A DNA stretch of 64,000 bases from JAUUSJ01 sp051880475 (GTDB taxonomy: Bacteria > Bacillota > Clostridia > Lachnospirales > Lachnospiraceae), in NCBI GenBank assembly GCA_051880475.1, contig JBJEOA010000049.1, positions 1-64,000 on the forward strand. Reading direction: 5' to 3'. The notes under the pieces were generated by a model. The model had not been told where the DNA came from. It ran no database searches and saw only the letters and a list, made by a program, of their open reading frames with translations. The translations under genes and the position numbers were made by a program. Each line of letters starts with the position of its first letter. The stretch's first letter is position 1. Of the stretch, positions 1 to 10,100 are shown piece after piece.

Positions 1-45
1 TGCAAAATCTTTTGGTTTATAATTTATTCCATTTGATATGTTCAT
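1..45 (-). CDS. Start of an unknown gene running off the left edge
   Basis: Only 15 codons are visible (N-terminus MNISNGINYKPKDFA). The ATG is at 45-43 on the minus strand, preceded by GGAGGTG at good spacing and by a TTGAAA-N17-TATAAT promoter. The YKPKDFA string resembles the first helix of MerR-like/IS607-resolvase helix-turn-helix domains, but this is too short to assign. The start is well supported; the function is not. Confidence 0.5.
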   Translation of the reverse strand, partial: MNISNGINYKPKDFA

Positions 46-64
46 AATACACCTCCGTGAGTAT

Positions 65-93
65 ATTATAACATATTTTATCCTGTTTTTCAA
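65..93 (-). promoter_or_regulatory. Sigma-A-type promoter of the left-edge gene
   Basis: Read on the minus strand, TTGAAA (93-88), a 17-base spacer and TATAAT (70-65) lie about 20 bases before the GGAGGTG ribosome site of the left-edge gene. The stretch from 94 to 251 shows only a small TGTTGT/ACAACA hairpin near 210 and no gene. Confidence 0.55.
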
Positions 94-251
94 TTATTTT
101 AATTGCTTAACATTCCTCCTAAAATTAAAATATCGTTTATCGTTGTCTGTAAAAATAGAGATATCAGTTGACTATGCCTGTATTATAGCATAATTATAAG
201 TTCAAATCTGTTGTAAAGACAACAAAAATTAAAAATTAAGAGAGAAGTTAG

Positions 252-280
252 TTGCATAGTGAAAAGAATAGGGGTATAAT
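252..280 (+). promoter_or_regulatory. Promoter of the teichoic acid operon
   Basis: TTGCAT (252-257), a 17-base spacer and TATAAT (275-280) lie about 100 bases before the first operon gene. A second TATAAT occurs at 313-318 but has no recognisable -35 box. Confidence 0.6.
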
Positions 281-381
281 ATTTTCATATGGCGTAGGCG
301 AAATATATGCTATATAATTGAATTTAAGATGATAAGTACATCTTAGTTCAGAAAAAATATACAAGATTGGGAGAAAGAATA

Positions 382-1161
382 GTGAAGCAATATTTAAACA
401 ATTTTGTGAAATACCAATTTCTTTTAAAAGAGTTGGTAAAAAAAGAAATCAAGTTAAAGTATCGAAGATCGAAGCTTGGTATCCTTTGGACATTAATCGA
501 ACCGTTGCTTACAATGATTGTTTTAACCATTGTATTTGGAACCTTCTTCGGAAAAGGTGACAAGGCTTTCCCTGTTTATATTTTAACAGGACGATTATTG
601 TATTCGTATTTTAATGAGAGTACAAGAGGAGCTCTTCGCTCTATTCGAAGAAACGCTGGGATGATAAAAAAGGTATATATACCAAAGTATATTTATCCTT
701 TAGCGGGTGTGATATCAAGTTATATCATCTTTTTGATTTCTCTTATTGTCCTAATAGGAGTTGCCGCTGTACTGCAAGTAAAGCCTACTATTTATATAAT
801 AGGTGCAGTAGTACCACTTTTCTTGATTTTTATTATGTCGCTTGGAGTCGGAATGATTTTATCAACACTGGCTGTATTCTTTAGGGATTTAGAATATTTA
901 TGGGGAGTTATATGTATGCTTATTATGTATACATGTGCGATTTTCTATAAAGCAGATAAAGTCATTAACACAGGCAATGGATGGATATTTAAAGTAAATC
1001 CATTGTATGCAATTATTGCTAATTTTAGAAACTGCGTTCTCTATGGACAACCGATGGATACGCAGATGTTGATGGTATCATCTATTTTTAGTTTTAGTGT
1101 GCTAATTATCGGCTTCTTTATTTTTTATAAAAATCAAGATAAGTTTATTTTGCATATCTAG
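382..1161 (+). CDS. tagG: Teichoic acid/polysaccharide ABC exporter permease (TagG/Wzm type)
   Basis: ABC-2-type membrane subunit of an exporter that flips undecaprenyl-linked wall polymer across the membrane. The sequence has the family's charged amino-terminal segment followed by about six hydrophobic helices. The frame opens at a TTG at 367, but the GTG at 382 has GGGAGAAAG eight bases upstream, so I take 382 (259 residues). The ATPase gene follows after 12 bases and the polymer synthesis genes come next, which points to teichoic acid rather than O-antigen as cargo. The exact cargo is inference. Confidence 0.85.
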   Translation: MKQYLNNFVKYQFLLKELVKKEIKLKYRRSKLGILWTLIEPLLTMIVLTIVFGTFFGKGDKAFPVYILTGRLLYSYFNESTRGALRSIRRNAGMIKKVYIPKYIYPLAGVISSYIIFLISLIVLIGVAAVLQVKPTIYIIGAVVPLFLIFIMSLGVGMILSTLAVFFRDLEYLWGVICMLIMYTCAIFYKADKVINTGNGWIFKVNPLYAIIANFRNCVLYGQPMDTQMLMVSSIFSFSVLIIGFFIFYKNQDKFILHI

Positions 1162-1173
1162 GAGGAAATAAGA

Positions 1174-1905
1174 TTGGAAGTATTAAAGGTAGACCATGTA
1201 GGGATGAAATTCAATCTTAGTAAGGAAAAGGTTGATAACTTAAAGGAATACGTAATACGTTGGTTAAAAAAGGAAATAGCCTATAATGAGTTTTGGGCTT
1301 TAAAAGATGTAAGTTTTTCTTTAGAAAAGGGAGACCGTCTTGGAATTTTAGGACTAAATGGAGCGGGAAAGAGTACTTTGCTAAAAGTTGTGGCTGGAGT
1401 TTTAAAGCCGACAGAGGGAACTGTTATGACGAAGGGAAAGATTGTCCCTTTATTAGAGCTTGGAGCAGGCTTTGATAAAGAATATACAGGAGCAGAAAAT
1501 ATTTATCTGTATGGGGCTGTACTTGGCTATAGCAGAAAATTCGTAGAAGAAAAGTTTGATGAAATCGTGGAGTTTTCAGGACTGGGAGAATTCATTGATG
1601 TTCCTATAAAAAATTATTCATCTGGTATGAAATCAAGACTTGGTTTTTCTATTGCCACAGTTGTAGAGCCAGAGATATTAATTTTAGATGAGGTTTTATC
1701 TGTGGGAGATGTCAAGTTTAGAAAAAAGAGTGAGAAAAAGATTATGAGTATGTTTGATGACGGTGTCACGGTTTTATTTGTATCTCATTCTTTAGAGCAG
1801 GTAAAGAGACTTTGCAATAAGGCAATTTTACTAGAAAAAGGAAGAATCATTGCAAGTGGTGACATTGAGAAAGTAAGTAAAATATATGAGGAAAAAACAA
1901 AATAA
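1174..1905 (+). CDS. tagH: Teichoic acid exporter ATPase (TagH/Wzt type)
   Basis: ATP-binding subunit of the polymer exporter. Walker A GLNGAGKST is at residues 60-68, the ABC signature YSSGMKSR at about 148-155, Walker B ILILDE near 168-173 and the switch histidine in VSHS near 205. The TTG start at 1174 is set by GGAGG at 1161-1165. At 243 residues it lacks the long carboxy-terminal carbohydrate-binding domain found in some Wzt and TagH proteins, so cargo recognition probably lies elsewhere. It sits directly behind the permease. Confidence 0.88.
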   Translation: MEVLKVDHVGMKFNLSKEKVDNLKEYVIRWLKKEIAYNEFWALKDVSFSLEKGDRLGILGLNGAGKSTLLKVVAGVLKPTEGTVMTKGKIVPLLELGAGFDKEYTGAENIYLYGAVLGYSRKFVEEKFDEIVEFSGLGEFIDVPIKNYSSGMKSRLGFSIATVVEPEILILDEVLSVGDVKFRKKSEKKIMSMFDDGVTVLFVSHSLEQVKRLCNKAILLEKGRIIASGDIEKVSKIYEEKTK

Positions 1906-1930
1906 TAAAAAATAAGGGAGTTTTAAGGTT

Positions 1931-2338
1931 ATGAAAAAAGTAATTACGTATGGAACGTATGATTTGTTACACGTAGGACATATTAATTTATTAAGAAGAG
2001 CAAAGGAAATGGGAGATTATTTAATCGTAGCTATTTCTTCTGATGAATTCAATGCTCTTAAAAACAAAAAAGCGTATTATAGTTTTGAGGACAGAAAGAA
2101 AATTCTTGAGGCTGTTAAGTATGTAGATGAAGTTATTCCAGAGTATACATGGGAGCAAAAAATCTCCGATGTAGTAGATAATGATGTTGATATCTTTGTC
2201 ATGGGAAGTGACTGGACAGGAAAATTCGACTTTTTAAAGGATTACTGTGAAGTAGTTTATCTTCCAAGGACAGAGGGAATCTCAACAACAAAAATCAAAA
2301 ATGATTTAAATTTAATTGGAAAGACAAAAGAAGAATAA
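1931..2338 (+). CDS. tagD: Glycerol-3-phosphate cytidylyltransferase
   Basis: Makes CDP-glycerol from CTP and sn-glycerol 3-phosphate, the donor for poly(glycerol phosphate) teichoic acid. The 135-residue length is normal for the family. Nucleotidyltransferase motifs are visible: HVGH at residues 14-17, GSDW at 92-95 and RTEGISTT at 113-120. The three CDP-glycerol glycerophosphotransferases that would use its product follow in the same operon. Confidence 0.93.
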   Translation: MKKVITYGTYDLLHVGHINLLRRAKEMGDYLIVAISSDEFNALKNKKAYYSFEDRKKILEAVKYVDEVIPEYTWEQKISDVVDNDVDIFVMGSDWTGKFDFLKDYCEVVYLPRTEGISTTKIKNDLNLIGKTKEE

Positions 2339-2356
2339 GAGGGGAGCCAATATGAA

Positions 2357-4762
2357 ATGAAGGTAAGTATTATTATACCTTTTAAAAAAGGAATACATTT
2401 TTTGGATGACTGTTTCATTAGTATTAAGGAACAGGGGTTAAAAAATTTTGAGACGATTTTAGTCTTAGACCACACAGAAGAAGAGTTGGATTCTATTATA
2501 GAAGAGTATAAAGAAGAGATAAACTTAATTGTATTGGAATTGACTGATGATAAGACGGGAGTTGCAGCAGCTCGAAATGCCGGATTAGATATCGCAAGGG
2601 GAGAATATATTTATTTTTTGGACAGCGACGATTATCTAAAAGATGGTACTTTGACAAAACTTTTAGAGCTTGTAGAAACGGATAGCTTAGATATTGTCTA
2701 TGGCTTAAAAGAAACAAGCTGGTTTAAGAGAAATGTCTATCTTGAGGCGAATAAAGAGTTGACAGCGCAGCAAAAAAGTGTAGAGCAATATATCGAGAGT
2801 GGAATCACTTCTTTTGTAAGTTATGAAAAGCCATCTACTGCATTAGAGGCGAAGTCAGACGAGGAGGAAGAGGAAGATTCCGATATAGAGCTTGGAAAAG
2901 AGATGGATGACCAAGAAGAGCCAACGCTCAAAAAAGGGAAATTCTGGAAAAAAGATAAGGAAGTAAAATTAGCGGATGGAAGAATAAAGGTGGTAAAAAA
3001 TATTGTATATTTTAAGCCATATCACTATTTATTTTCTAGAAGAAGAGCGTTTGGAAATTTATCCATTTTAAATATTTTATTTAGGAAAGAATTTTTAGAC
3101 GAAAATGAAATTCGCTTTGATGAGCAGTTAATCTTATACTGTGATGTGCCATTTTTAGCGGTAGCTCTTGATAGACTAGAGAGTTTTGGATGTAGTTTAG
3201 AGTCTAGTTATATTAAGAGAAAACATAACGATGAGATTAATCTTCCTTCTATCAGTAAAATGAAGAGAGGAGATCGCTTCCCTCAGATGGTAGAATCTTA
3301 TCAAAAGGCAAGAGAACAAGTAAAAGATAATCCATTTTTGAGACATGCTCTTGAAAAGCATATTTGCAAGTATTATATTGTGAGTTTTGCCCCAAAGATT
3401 CGAAGAAGCAGAAGAAAGAAATGGAGAGGCAGTAATTTCGAGCTGATGACCGAAGTAATGCAAGATATCAATATTTCTGAGCTTCGCTCTAGCCGCATTA
3501 TCGACAAAGAAGGAAGAGAACTTTTAAAGCTTGTAAAAAAAGGAAATATTAAGGGTTCCATCAAAAAAGTAAATTCTATTCTCGCAAAAAAGAAATTTAA
3601 AAAGATTATTAAAAATAAGGGACAGCTTTATCGAGCCATTGACAAACATATTTTTAGAAAACTTCCTATGAAGAAAAATTGGATTTGTTTTGAGAGTTTT
3701 CTTGGAAAGCAGTATGCAGATAGCTGTAAGTATATTTATGAATATTTATTGAGAAACTATAAGAAGGATTATAAGTTCATTTGGATTATTAATGATGATA
3801 AGGTAAAGATTCCTGGAAATCCGATTCGTGTTCACCGTTTTAGTCTCAGATATTTTTATTATATGACTCGCTCGAAATACTGGGTAAATAATATGAGACA
3901 GCCAAAATGGTATCCAAAGAGAAAAGGAAATGTATTTTTGGAGACATGGCATGGAACACCGCTTAAAAAGCTTGTATTTGATATGGAGGATGTATATTCT
4001 GCATCTCCAACTTATAAAGCTGAGGTATATTCTCAGTCTAGAAAATGGGATTATCTTGTATCTGACAATCCATTTTCTACGGAAGTATTCCAAAGTTGCT
4101 TTATGTTCCCAAGAGAGAAGATTTTGGAATATGGATATCCAAGAAATGACTTAATGCACCATCCCAAAAAGGATAAAATTGCAGAGCGTATTAGAAAGAA
4201 AGTTGGAGTTCCAGAGGGGAAAAAGACGATTCTTTATGCTCCTACATGGAGAGATGACGAGTATTATGGAAAAGGTCAGTATAAATTCCAGCTTCAATTA
4301 GATCTTAGAAGACTCAGAGAAGAATTTGGTGACGAGTATGTAATTTTACTTCGTACACATTATTTTATTGCGGATTCTTTAGATGTGACAGGGGTGGAGG
4401 ATTTTGCAATTAATGTAAGCAAATACAGTGATATCACAGAACTATACCTAATTTCTGATATTTGTATTACAGACTATTCTTCCGTATTCTTTGATTATGC
4501 GAACTTAAAGAGACCAATTTTATTCTTCACATATGATTTGGAGAAATATAGAGATGTCCTTCGAGGATTTTATATTGATATTGAAAAAGAGATTCCAGGA
4601 CCTCTTTTGTACACGAATGATGAGGTTATAGACGCCATCAAAAATATCGATAAGATTGAAGAGCAATATCACGATCGATACGAGGAATTTTATGACAGAT
4701 TCTGTGCGTTAGATGACGGACACGCCGCAAAGAGAATTGTAGAAAAGGTATTTCGTTCATAA
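2357..4762 (+). CDS. tagF: Bifunctional GT2 glycosyltransferase-CDP-glycerol glycerophosphotransferase
   Basis: An 801-residue fusion. Residues 1 to about 330 are a GT-A glycosyltransferase (family 2; DSDD metal motif at 89-92). Residues from about 430 are a TagF/TagB-type glycerophosphotransferase with TWHGTP (about 530), APTWRDD (about 628) and TDYSS (about 705). A highly acidic stretch (166-189) followed by a lysine-rich one (192-202) interrupts the GT2 domain. An ATG at 2352 reads only ATG-AAA-TGA, so the real start is 2357. It probably adds glycerol phosphate units, and its GT2 half may add a linkage or side sugar; that division is inference. Confidence 0.85.
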   Translation: MKVSIIIPFKKGIHFLDDCFISIKEQGLKNFETILVLDHTEEELDSIIEEYKEEINLIVLELTDDKTGVAAARNAGLDIARGEYIYFLDSDDYLKDGTLTKLLELVETDSLDIVYGLKETSWFKRNVYLEANKELTAQQKSVEQYIESGITSFVSYEKPSTALEAKSDEEEEEDSDIELGKEMDDQEEPTLKKGKFWKKDKEVKLADGRIKVVKNIVYFKPYHYLFSRRRAFGNLSILNILFRKEFLDENEIRFDEQLILYCDVPFLAVALDRLESFGCSLESSYIKRKHNDEINLPSISKMKRGDRFPQMVESYQKAREQVKDNPFLRHALEKHICKYYIVSFAPKIRRSRRKKWRGSNFELMTEVMQDINISELRSSRIIDKEGRELLKLVKKGNIKGSIKKVNSILAKKKFKKIIKNKGQLYRAIDKHIFRKLPMKKNWICFESFLGKQYADSCKYIYEYLLRNYKKDYKFIWIINDDKVKIPGNPIRVHRFSLRYFYYMTRSKYWVNNMRQPKWYPKRKGNVFLETWHGTPLKKLVFDMEDVYSASPTYKAEVYSQSRKWDYLVSDNPFSTEVFQSCFMFPREKILEYGYPRNDLMHHPKKDKIAERIRKKVGVPEGKKTILYAPTWRDDEYYGKGQYKFQLQLDLRRLREEFGDEYVILLRTHYFIADSLDVTGVEDFAINVSKYSDITELYLISDICITDYSSVFFDYANLKRPILFFTYDLEKYRDVLRGFYIDIEKEIPGPLLYTNDEVIDAIKNIDKIEEQYHDRYEEFYDRFCALDDGHAAKRIVEKVFRS

Positions 4763-5982
4763 TGTTTCAAAAAATAAGAGCAATGATTAAAAAGATGGTA
4801 GTATGTTTCTACCGTATTAGCGTAAAAGTATTGCCGCTAAGTAAAAATATTGTTTTGTTTGAGAGTAATCTGGGCAGAAATTATACGGGAAACCCAAGAT
4901 ATATTTACGAGGAGATGGTAAGAAGAGGGATGGATAAAAAATACCGCTGTGTATGGTTTTTAGATGATCCATCCACTCAGATACCGGGAAAATGTAAGAA
5001 AGTAAAAAGAGCACATCTTCGCTATTTATTTTATATGGCGATAGGGAAAGTTTGGTGTTTTGATTCAAGAGATCCTGCCTTTATTGTAAAGAGGAAAGGA
5101 GTTACATATATTCAGACATGGCATGGAACGCCGCTTAAAAAGTTGGCACTTGATATGGAGCGTGTTGAGATGGCTTCCACCAATGACATTGATGAATATA
5201 GAAAAGAATTTTATGATAATGCAAAGAGATGGGATTATCTCATCTCTCAAAATGCATTTTCTACAGAAACTTTTCGCAGATGTTTTGCTTTTGATAAGAC
5301 AATGCTTGAGATTGGATATCCGAGAAATGATGTCTTATTTGAGAGAAATACAAAAGAAGAGATAGATAAAATAAAAGATAAACTTCATATACCGAAGAAT
5401 AAAAAAGTAATTCTCTATGCTCCTACATGGAGAGATAATCAATTTTATGCACAGGGGAGATATAAGTTTGTCTCACCGTTAGATTATGATAAGATGAGAG
5501 ATTATTTAGGAGAAGATACGATTTTAATTGTCAAATATCATTATCTAGTGAAAGATTCTATTGATTGGAGTAAATATAAAAATTTTATTTATACATTTGA
5601 TGAGACGTTTGATATCGCCAGTTTATATCTTGTGGCAGATGCATTGATTACAGATTATTCTTCTGTCATGTTTGATTATAGTATTTTGGGACGTCCAATG
5701 TATTTTTTTGCGTATGATTTAGAAGATTATAGACAAAATTTAAGAGGATTTTATTTTGATTTTCTAAAAGAAGCTCCAGGTCCAGTTTCTCAGACGACAG
5801 ATGAGTTGATAAATGATATCACTCATTATAATAAAGAAGAGTGGAATGAGAAGTATAAAGCATTCCAAAAGAAATATAATCACGCCGACTGTGGAAAAGC
5901 ATCGGCAAAAGTGGTATATTTAATTCACAGTATATTACAGGGAAGAAAAGTAGTTCAAAAAAGGAATGATATAATAAGATGA
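4762..5982 (+). CDS. CDP-glycerol glycerophosphotransferase (second copy)
   Basis: A 406-residue TagF/TagB-family enzyme that transfers glycerol phosphate from CDP-glycerol to a lipid-linked acceptor at the inner membrane face. It shows TWHGTP near residue 119, APTWRDN near 220 and TDYSS near 297. Its ATG shares one base with the previous stop codon (TAATG), indicating translational coupling. It lacks the GT2 half of its neighbour. The two catalytic domains are clearly related; whether this is the primase or the polymerase cannot be told from sequence alone. Confidence 0.88.
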   Translation: MFQKIRAMIKKMVVCFYRISVKVLPLSKNIVLFESNLGRNYTGNPRYIYEEMVRRGMDKKYRCVWFLDDPSTQIPGKCKKVKRAHLRYLFYMAIGKVWCFDSRDPAFIVKRKGVTYIQTWHGTPLKKLALDMERVEMASTNDIDEYRKEFYDNAKRWDYLISQNAFSTETFRRCFAFDKTMLEIGYPRNDVLFERNTKEEIDKIKDKLHIPKNKKVILYAPTWRDNQFYAQGRYKFVSPLDYDKMRDYLGEDTILIVKYHYLVKDSIDWSKYKNFIYTFDETFDIASLYLVADALITDYSSVMFDYSILGRPMYFFAYDLEDYRQNLRGFYFDFLKEAPGPVSQTTDELINDITHYNKEEWNEKYKAFQKKYNHADCGKASAKVVYLIHSILQGRKVVQKRNDIIR

Positions 5983-7109
5983 AAGAGATAGGGTATCATA
6001 TTTTTGCATTTTTCTTTCGACTGTACTCGTTTTTAGGAATAGACGAAAATAGAGTGTTTTTGGTTATGACGCATGACGATGGCAGAGAGGGAAATGTAGG
6101 GACTGTATTAACATATTTAAAAAAGAATAAATCAGACCTGAAATATGCCAGAGTAACGAGAAAAGGAACTGATTTTAAAGGTGAGAAAAAAGCATGGAGA
6201 GCATTGCGGTTTTTTCTTCGTACGTCTTATGAGATAGCAAGGTCAAAGTATATATTCTTGGATAATGTATTTTTACCTCTGGCTTTTTGCAAAGTGCAAG
6301 ATAAAGTAAAGGTTATCCAGCTATGGCATGGCACAGGCACAATCAAAAAGTTTGGGCAAGATGTCAATGAGGGGAGATTAAAAGAACTCGAAAAAAGAGC
6401 AAATCAAAAGATCACAGATTTAGTTGTGAACTCAGACGAGACGAAGAAATTGTATGCTGGATGTTTTGGGATTTCAGAAAATAAGGTTAGGGTATTTGGT
6501 CTGCCAAGGACGGATGTGTTTTTCAATAAAAGAGTTCAACAAAAAAAATTGGAAGAATTTTACACAGAATATCCTGAACTGAAAGATAAGAAAATCATTT
6601 TGTATGCGCCAACGTTTCGAGATGATGAGCTAGTGCATCCGTCTATTGCATTTTCGATAGACAAGTTGATGGAGCAGATGGACGAAAATGTCTGTCTGGC
6701 ACTTCGTCTACATCCATTTGTTGCTTATTCTATACCATATGAGGGAAAATATAAAAATAGAGTGTATGATTTTTCTCTATATAATAAGTTGAATACCCTG
6801 CTATTTGCCACGGATTGTCTTGTCACAGATTATTCATCGATTATTTTTGAGTATGTAGCGTTAAACCGTCCTATGGTATTTTATGCTTATGATTTGGATG
6901 AATTTAAAAAAGATGGAAGAGGTTTTTATAATGAATATGAAACCTATGTTCCAGGTCCTGTTGTTCAGTCTGAGAAAGAGTTAATTGAAGCTCTAAAAAA
7001 AGAGAGCATAAACCAAGAGGAGATAGAGAAGTTTAGGAAGAGAGCTTACGCCTACACGGATGGAAGGGCGACAAAGAGATTAATTGATAAGATTTTTAAT
7101 GAAAAATAA
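5979..7109 (+). CDS. CDP-glycerol glycerophosphotransferase (third, divergent copy)
   Basis: A 376-residue member of the same family, more divergent than the first two. The motif is LWHGTG near residue 115, with YAPTFRDD near 207 and TDYSS near 282. It overlaps the previous gene by four bases (ATGA) and ends the operon just before a strong terminator. Its divergence suggests a different acceptor, for example priming (TagB role) versus elongation, but this is inference. Confidence 0.85.
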   Translation: MKEIGYHIFAFFFRLYSFLGIDENRVFLVMTHDDGREGNVGTVLTYLKKNKSDLKYARVTRKGTDFKGEKKAWRALRFFLRTSYEIARSKYIFLDNVFLPLAFCKVQDKVKVIQLWHGTGTIKKFGQDVNEGRLKELEKRANQKITDLVVNSDETKKLYAGCFGISENKVRVFGLPRTDVFFNKRVQQKKLEEFYTEYPELKDKKIILYAPTFRDDELVHPSIAFSIDKLMEQMDENVCLALRLHPFVAYSIPYEGKYKNRVYDFSLYNKLNTLLFATDCLVTDYSSIIFEYVALNRPMVFYAYDLDEFKKDGRGFYNEYETYVPGPVVQSEKELIEALKKESINQEEIEKFRKRAYAYTDGRATKRLIDKIFNEK

Positions 7110-7156
7110 AAAAATCCCGCTAGAATAGTTTATAGGCTATTCTAACGGGATTTTTT
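7108..7156. terminator. Bidirectional terminator between the teichoic acid and efflux operons
   Basis: A long inverted repeat, with AAAAAATCCCG on the left and CGGGATTTTTT on the right and an inner CTAGAATAG/CTATTCTA pairing, separates convergent genes and has A and T tracts suited to both strands. Confidence 0.85.
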
Positions 7157-7165
7157 AAGGATATA

Positions 7166-10100
7166 CTAGTGTTTCTGTTTTTTTCTTCCTATTTTATCAA
7201 TTAATAAATAGAAGGTTGGAAGAAGAAGGAGGGTTAGAAAAGTCGAAGATATTAATCCTCCGATAATAACTTTTGCCATACCTCCCATCATCTCAGTGCC
7301 ACTTCCAATTCCGAGTGCCATAGGAAGCATAGACAAAATGGTGGTGGATGTTGTCATTAAAATTGGACGAAGACGAATCTTTCCAGTGTAAATTAATGCA
7401 TCAAATACATTCATTTCATTTTCCTGTCTCAACTGGTTTGTCGTATCGACAAAGAGAATACCGTTATTTACTACAGTACCAACTAGAAGTAATACACCGA
7501 GCAAAGATGGCATACTTAATTTTGTTCCAGTTAAAAATAGGAGCAAGAATGAGCCGATAAAGCTAAATGGAATGGAGACCATAACCATGATGGAAAATCT
7601 AGCGGACTCAAATTCTATCGCCATAACCATGAATACAAGTAAAATTGCTGTAGCAATTGCACCATAAATGGCAGAGAATTCCTCGTTCATCATCTCAGTC
7701 ATAAATGATTCGCTTTGCTTTACACCCTCTGGGAAAATCATTTTATCTACTAAATTTGTGATAGATTCTTCGGCAGCTTCGTTTTCTTTTATTGTTGTGT
7801 ACATTGTGACAGTTGCCGAGTATAGCTTATCAGCTCTTGAGATAGATTGAGGGCTATTTGTGTAGACAATTTTTGCCACATCTCCTAGTGTAGAAGTTTG
7901 ACCAGTAGTAGGAGATATGAGAGTGATATTTTTTAGATCTTTTGCATCCTCAAACATATTTTTTGGATATTCTACAGTGACCGTATAAGTCTTATCATTT
8001 TTTGTTATATCAATGGTATCACTTCCACTTATTATCATATGGAGAAGACCAGAAATTTGAACTGGTGTATATCCAATACTTGCAGCTTTGATAGGATCAA
8101 TTTGGATATCAACTTTAGAGCTTTGATTATCCAAGGAAGAGGAAGATCTTATTACTCCATTCACTCCTAAAGATTCTGTTGCCACCATATCACAGGCTTT
8201 TTTTAAATCATTTAGATTATCTCCAACTAAATCAATGGTTACTGTGCTTCCTGAAGAGGTCATCCCCTCACTCATGGCCGCAGCTTTATTCTCAGAGATT
8301 TCTACATCATAATCTGTTGTATCAGAAACTTGCTCTTGCCACATTTCTACGATATCTTCAGTCTCCATAGAGCGTTTATCTTTTAGAGTGATAGCAATGC
8401 TTCCAGTGGAACTAGAGGTACTTGCTGTTAGTCGATAGGTTTCCACATCGTCATTTTCTTTTACCATATCTTCAAGTTTAGTCATAATTTTTTCGACTTT
8501 ATTTATATTTAAGCCAGGTCGCATCGTGACTTTGATATCAATTTTTCCCTGCGCCATATCTGGAATCAATTCACTTCCTATCAGACTGAGGAGTAAAATA
8601 GAGATAATAAAAAGTGCTACGGCAGATGCGAGAACTGTTTTTTTTCTTTTTAAAAGCTTATTCATGACTTTTGCATAAACATTACCTACAGAATCTAATA
8701 TGGCATTAATTTTTAATTCTTTTTTTTCTGTTGGTTTATATATACCAAAGAAAAGAGGTACGAGAGTGATGGCAGAGATAAGGGACGCTAGTAGGGCAAA
8801 GGTAATTGTAAATCCAAGCTCATTAAAGAGCTGTCCAGCCATACCTTTTAAAAGGGCAAGAGGTAAAAATACAACAATTGTCGTGAGAGTGGAAGCGATA
8901 ACAGAATTTGTTACAAACTTACACCCTTCTAATGCTGCCTGTCTAAAATCAATGACTTCCTCTTTTCTCCTGAAAATACTCTCAATAACAACAATAGAGT
9001 TATCTACCATCATACCAACTCCGATGACAAGACCGCCCATTGTAATGATATTGAGTGAAAATCCGATGAAATTCATAATAATCAAAGTTACTAAAACTGA
9101 GATTGGCATGGAAGAACCAACGATAAGGCTGGCCTTAAAGTCACCAAAAAAGATGAATAGGATGAGCATAGATAAAACCATACCGAGAATTAAACTGCTT
9201 CCAACGGATTTTAGAGAAGACAAAATCATCTCACTTGCGGTATCAATAATAAGAAGTTGTGCAATATCATTTTCTTTATTTAATTTTTTAATTACTTTTT
9301 CTACATCATTTGCAACTGCAACATCAGTGGAACTTTGACGTTTTGAGATGGCAATACTGAGATTATCCTTATTGTTATATCGGCTAATCGAGGTCGCCGT
9401 CTTTTTTGCTATATGAATATCTGCCACATCTTTTATATGTATCACATTTCCAGCTCTAGTTGTGATTGGAATTGTATTTAGCATACGGATAGAATCATAG
9501 TCTTGACTGGAATTTACACTAATATCTTGAGAACCGTGTGTCACTTCTCCAATTGGAATGGAAAAGTTTGCTGTTTTAATCGCCTCAACGACAGAGGACA
9601 TAGTAAGCCCGTATTGAGAGAGTGCTTCTTCATTTAATTCCACGCTGATATAATCTTTTTGCCCACCAGACACCTCAACTTTTGCCACAGAGCCTAATTT
9701 TTCGAGCTCTGGCTTTACAGTTTCGTTGACATAGTTTAGAACTTCATTTTGATCTTGACCAGAGGCGGAGAGCGTCACGCTGGCAGAGGCGTTCATATCA
9801 AGTTCCATAATAATAGGTGTTTGTGCTTCTTCTGGCAAATCATTTGCTAAAGCATCGATTGCCTCTTTTAAGTCAGAGTATGTATCATCCATACTTGTTC
9901 CGTACTCAAAACTAAATAGGATAGTCCCCACATTTTCATTTGATACAGATTGTATAGAGTCAAGGCCTTTTAATGTACTTCCTGCATCCTCGATTGGTTT
10001 TGAGACTAAATCTTCCACCTCTTCTGCGTTAGCACCCGGATAGACGACCGTTACAATAAGCATTGGAAGATTCAAATCGGGAGTTAGCTGTAAATCAAAA

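Noticed and set aside
206..222. TGTTGT/ACAACA hairpin as a terminator
   Set aside because: Six-base stem followed by A-rich rather than T-rich sequence on the plus strand, and it lies upstream of the operon promoter.
8700..9338. 212-codon open frame antisense to the RND pump
   Set aside because: It runs opposite a well-supported transmembrane protein gene, has no ribosome site or recognised domain, and is explained by codon use on the other strand.
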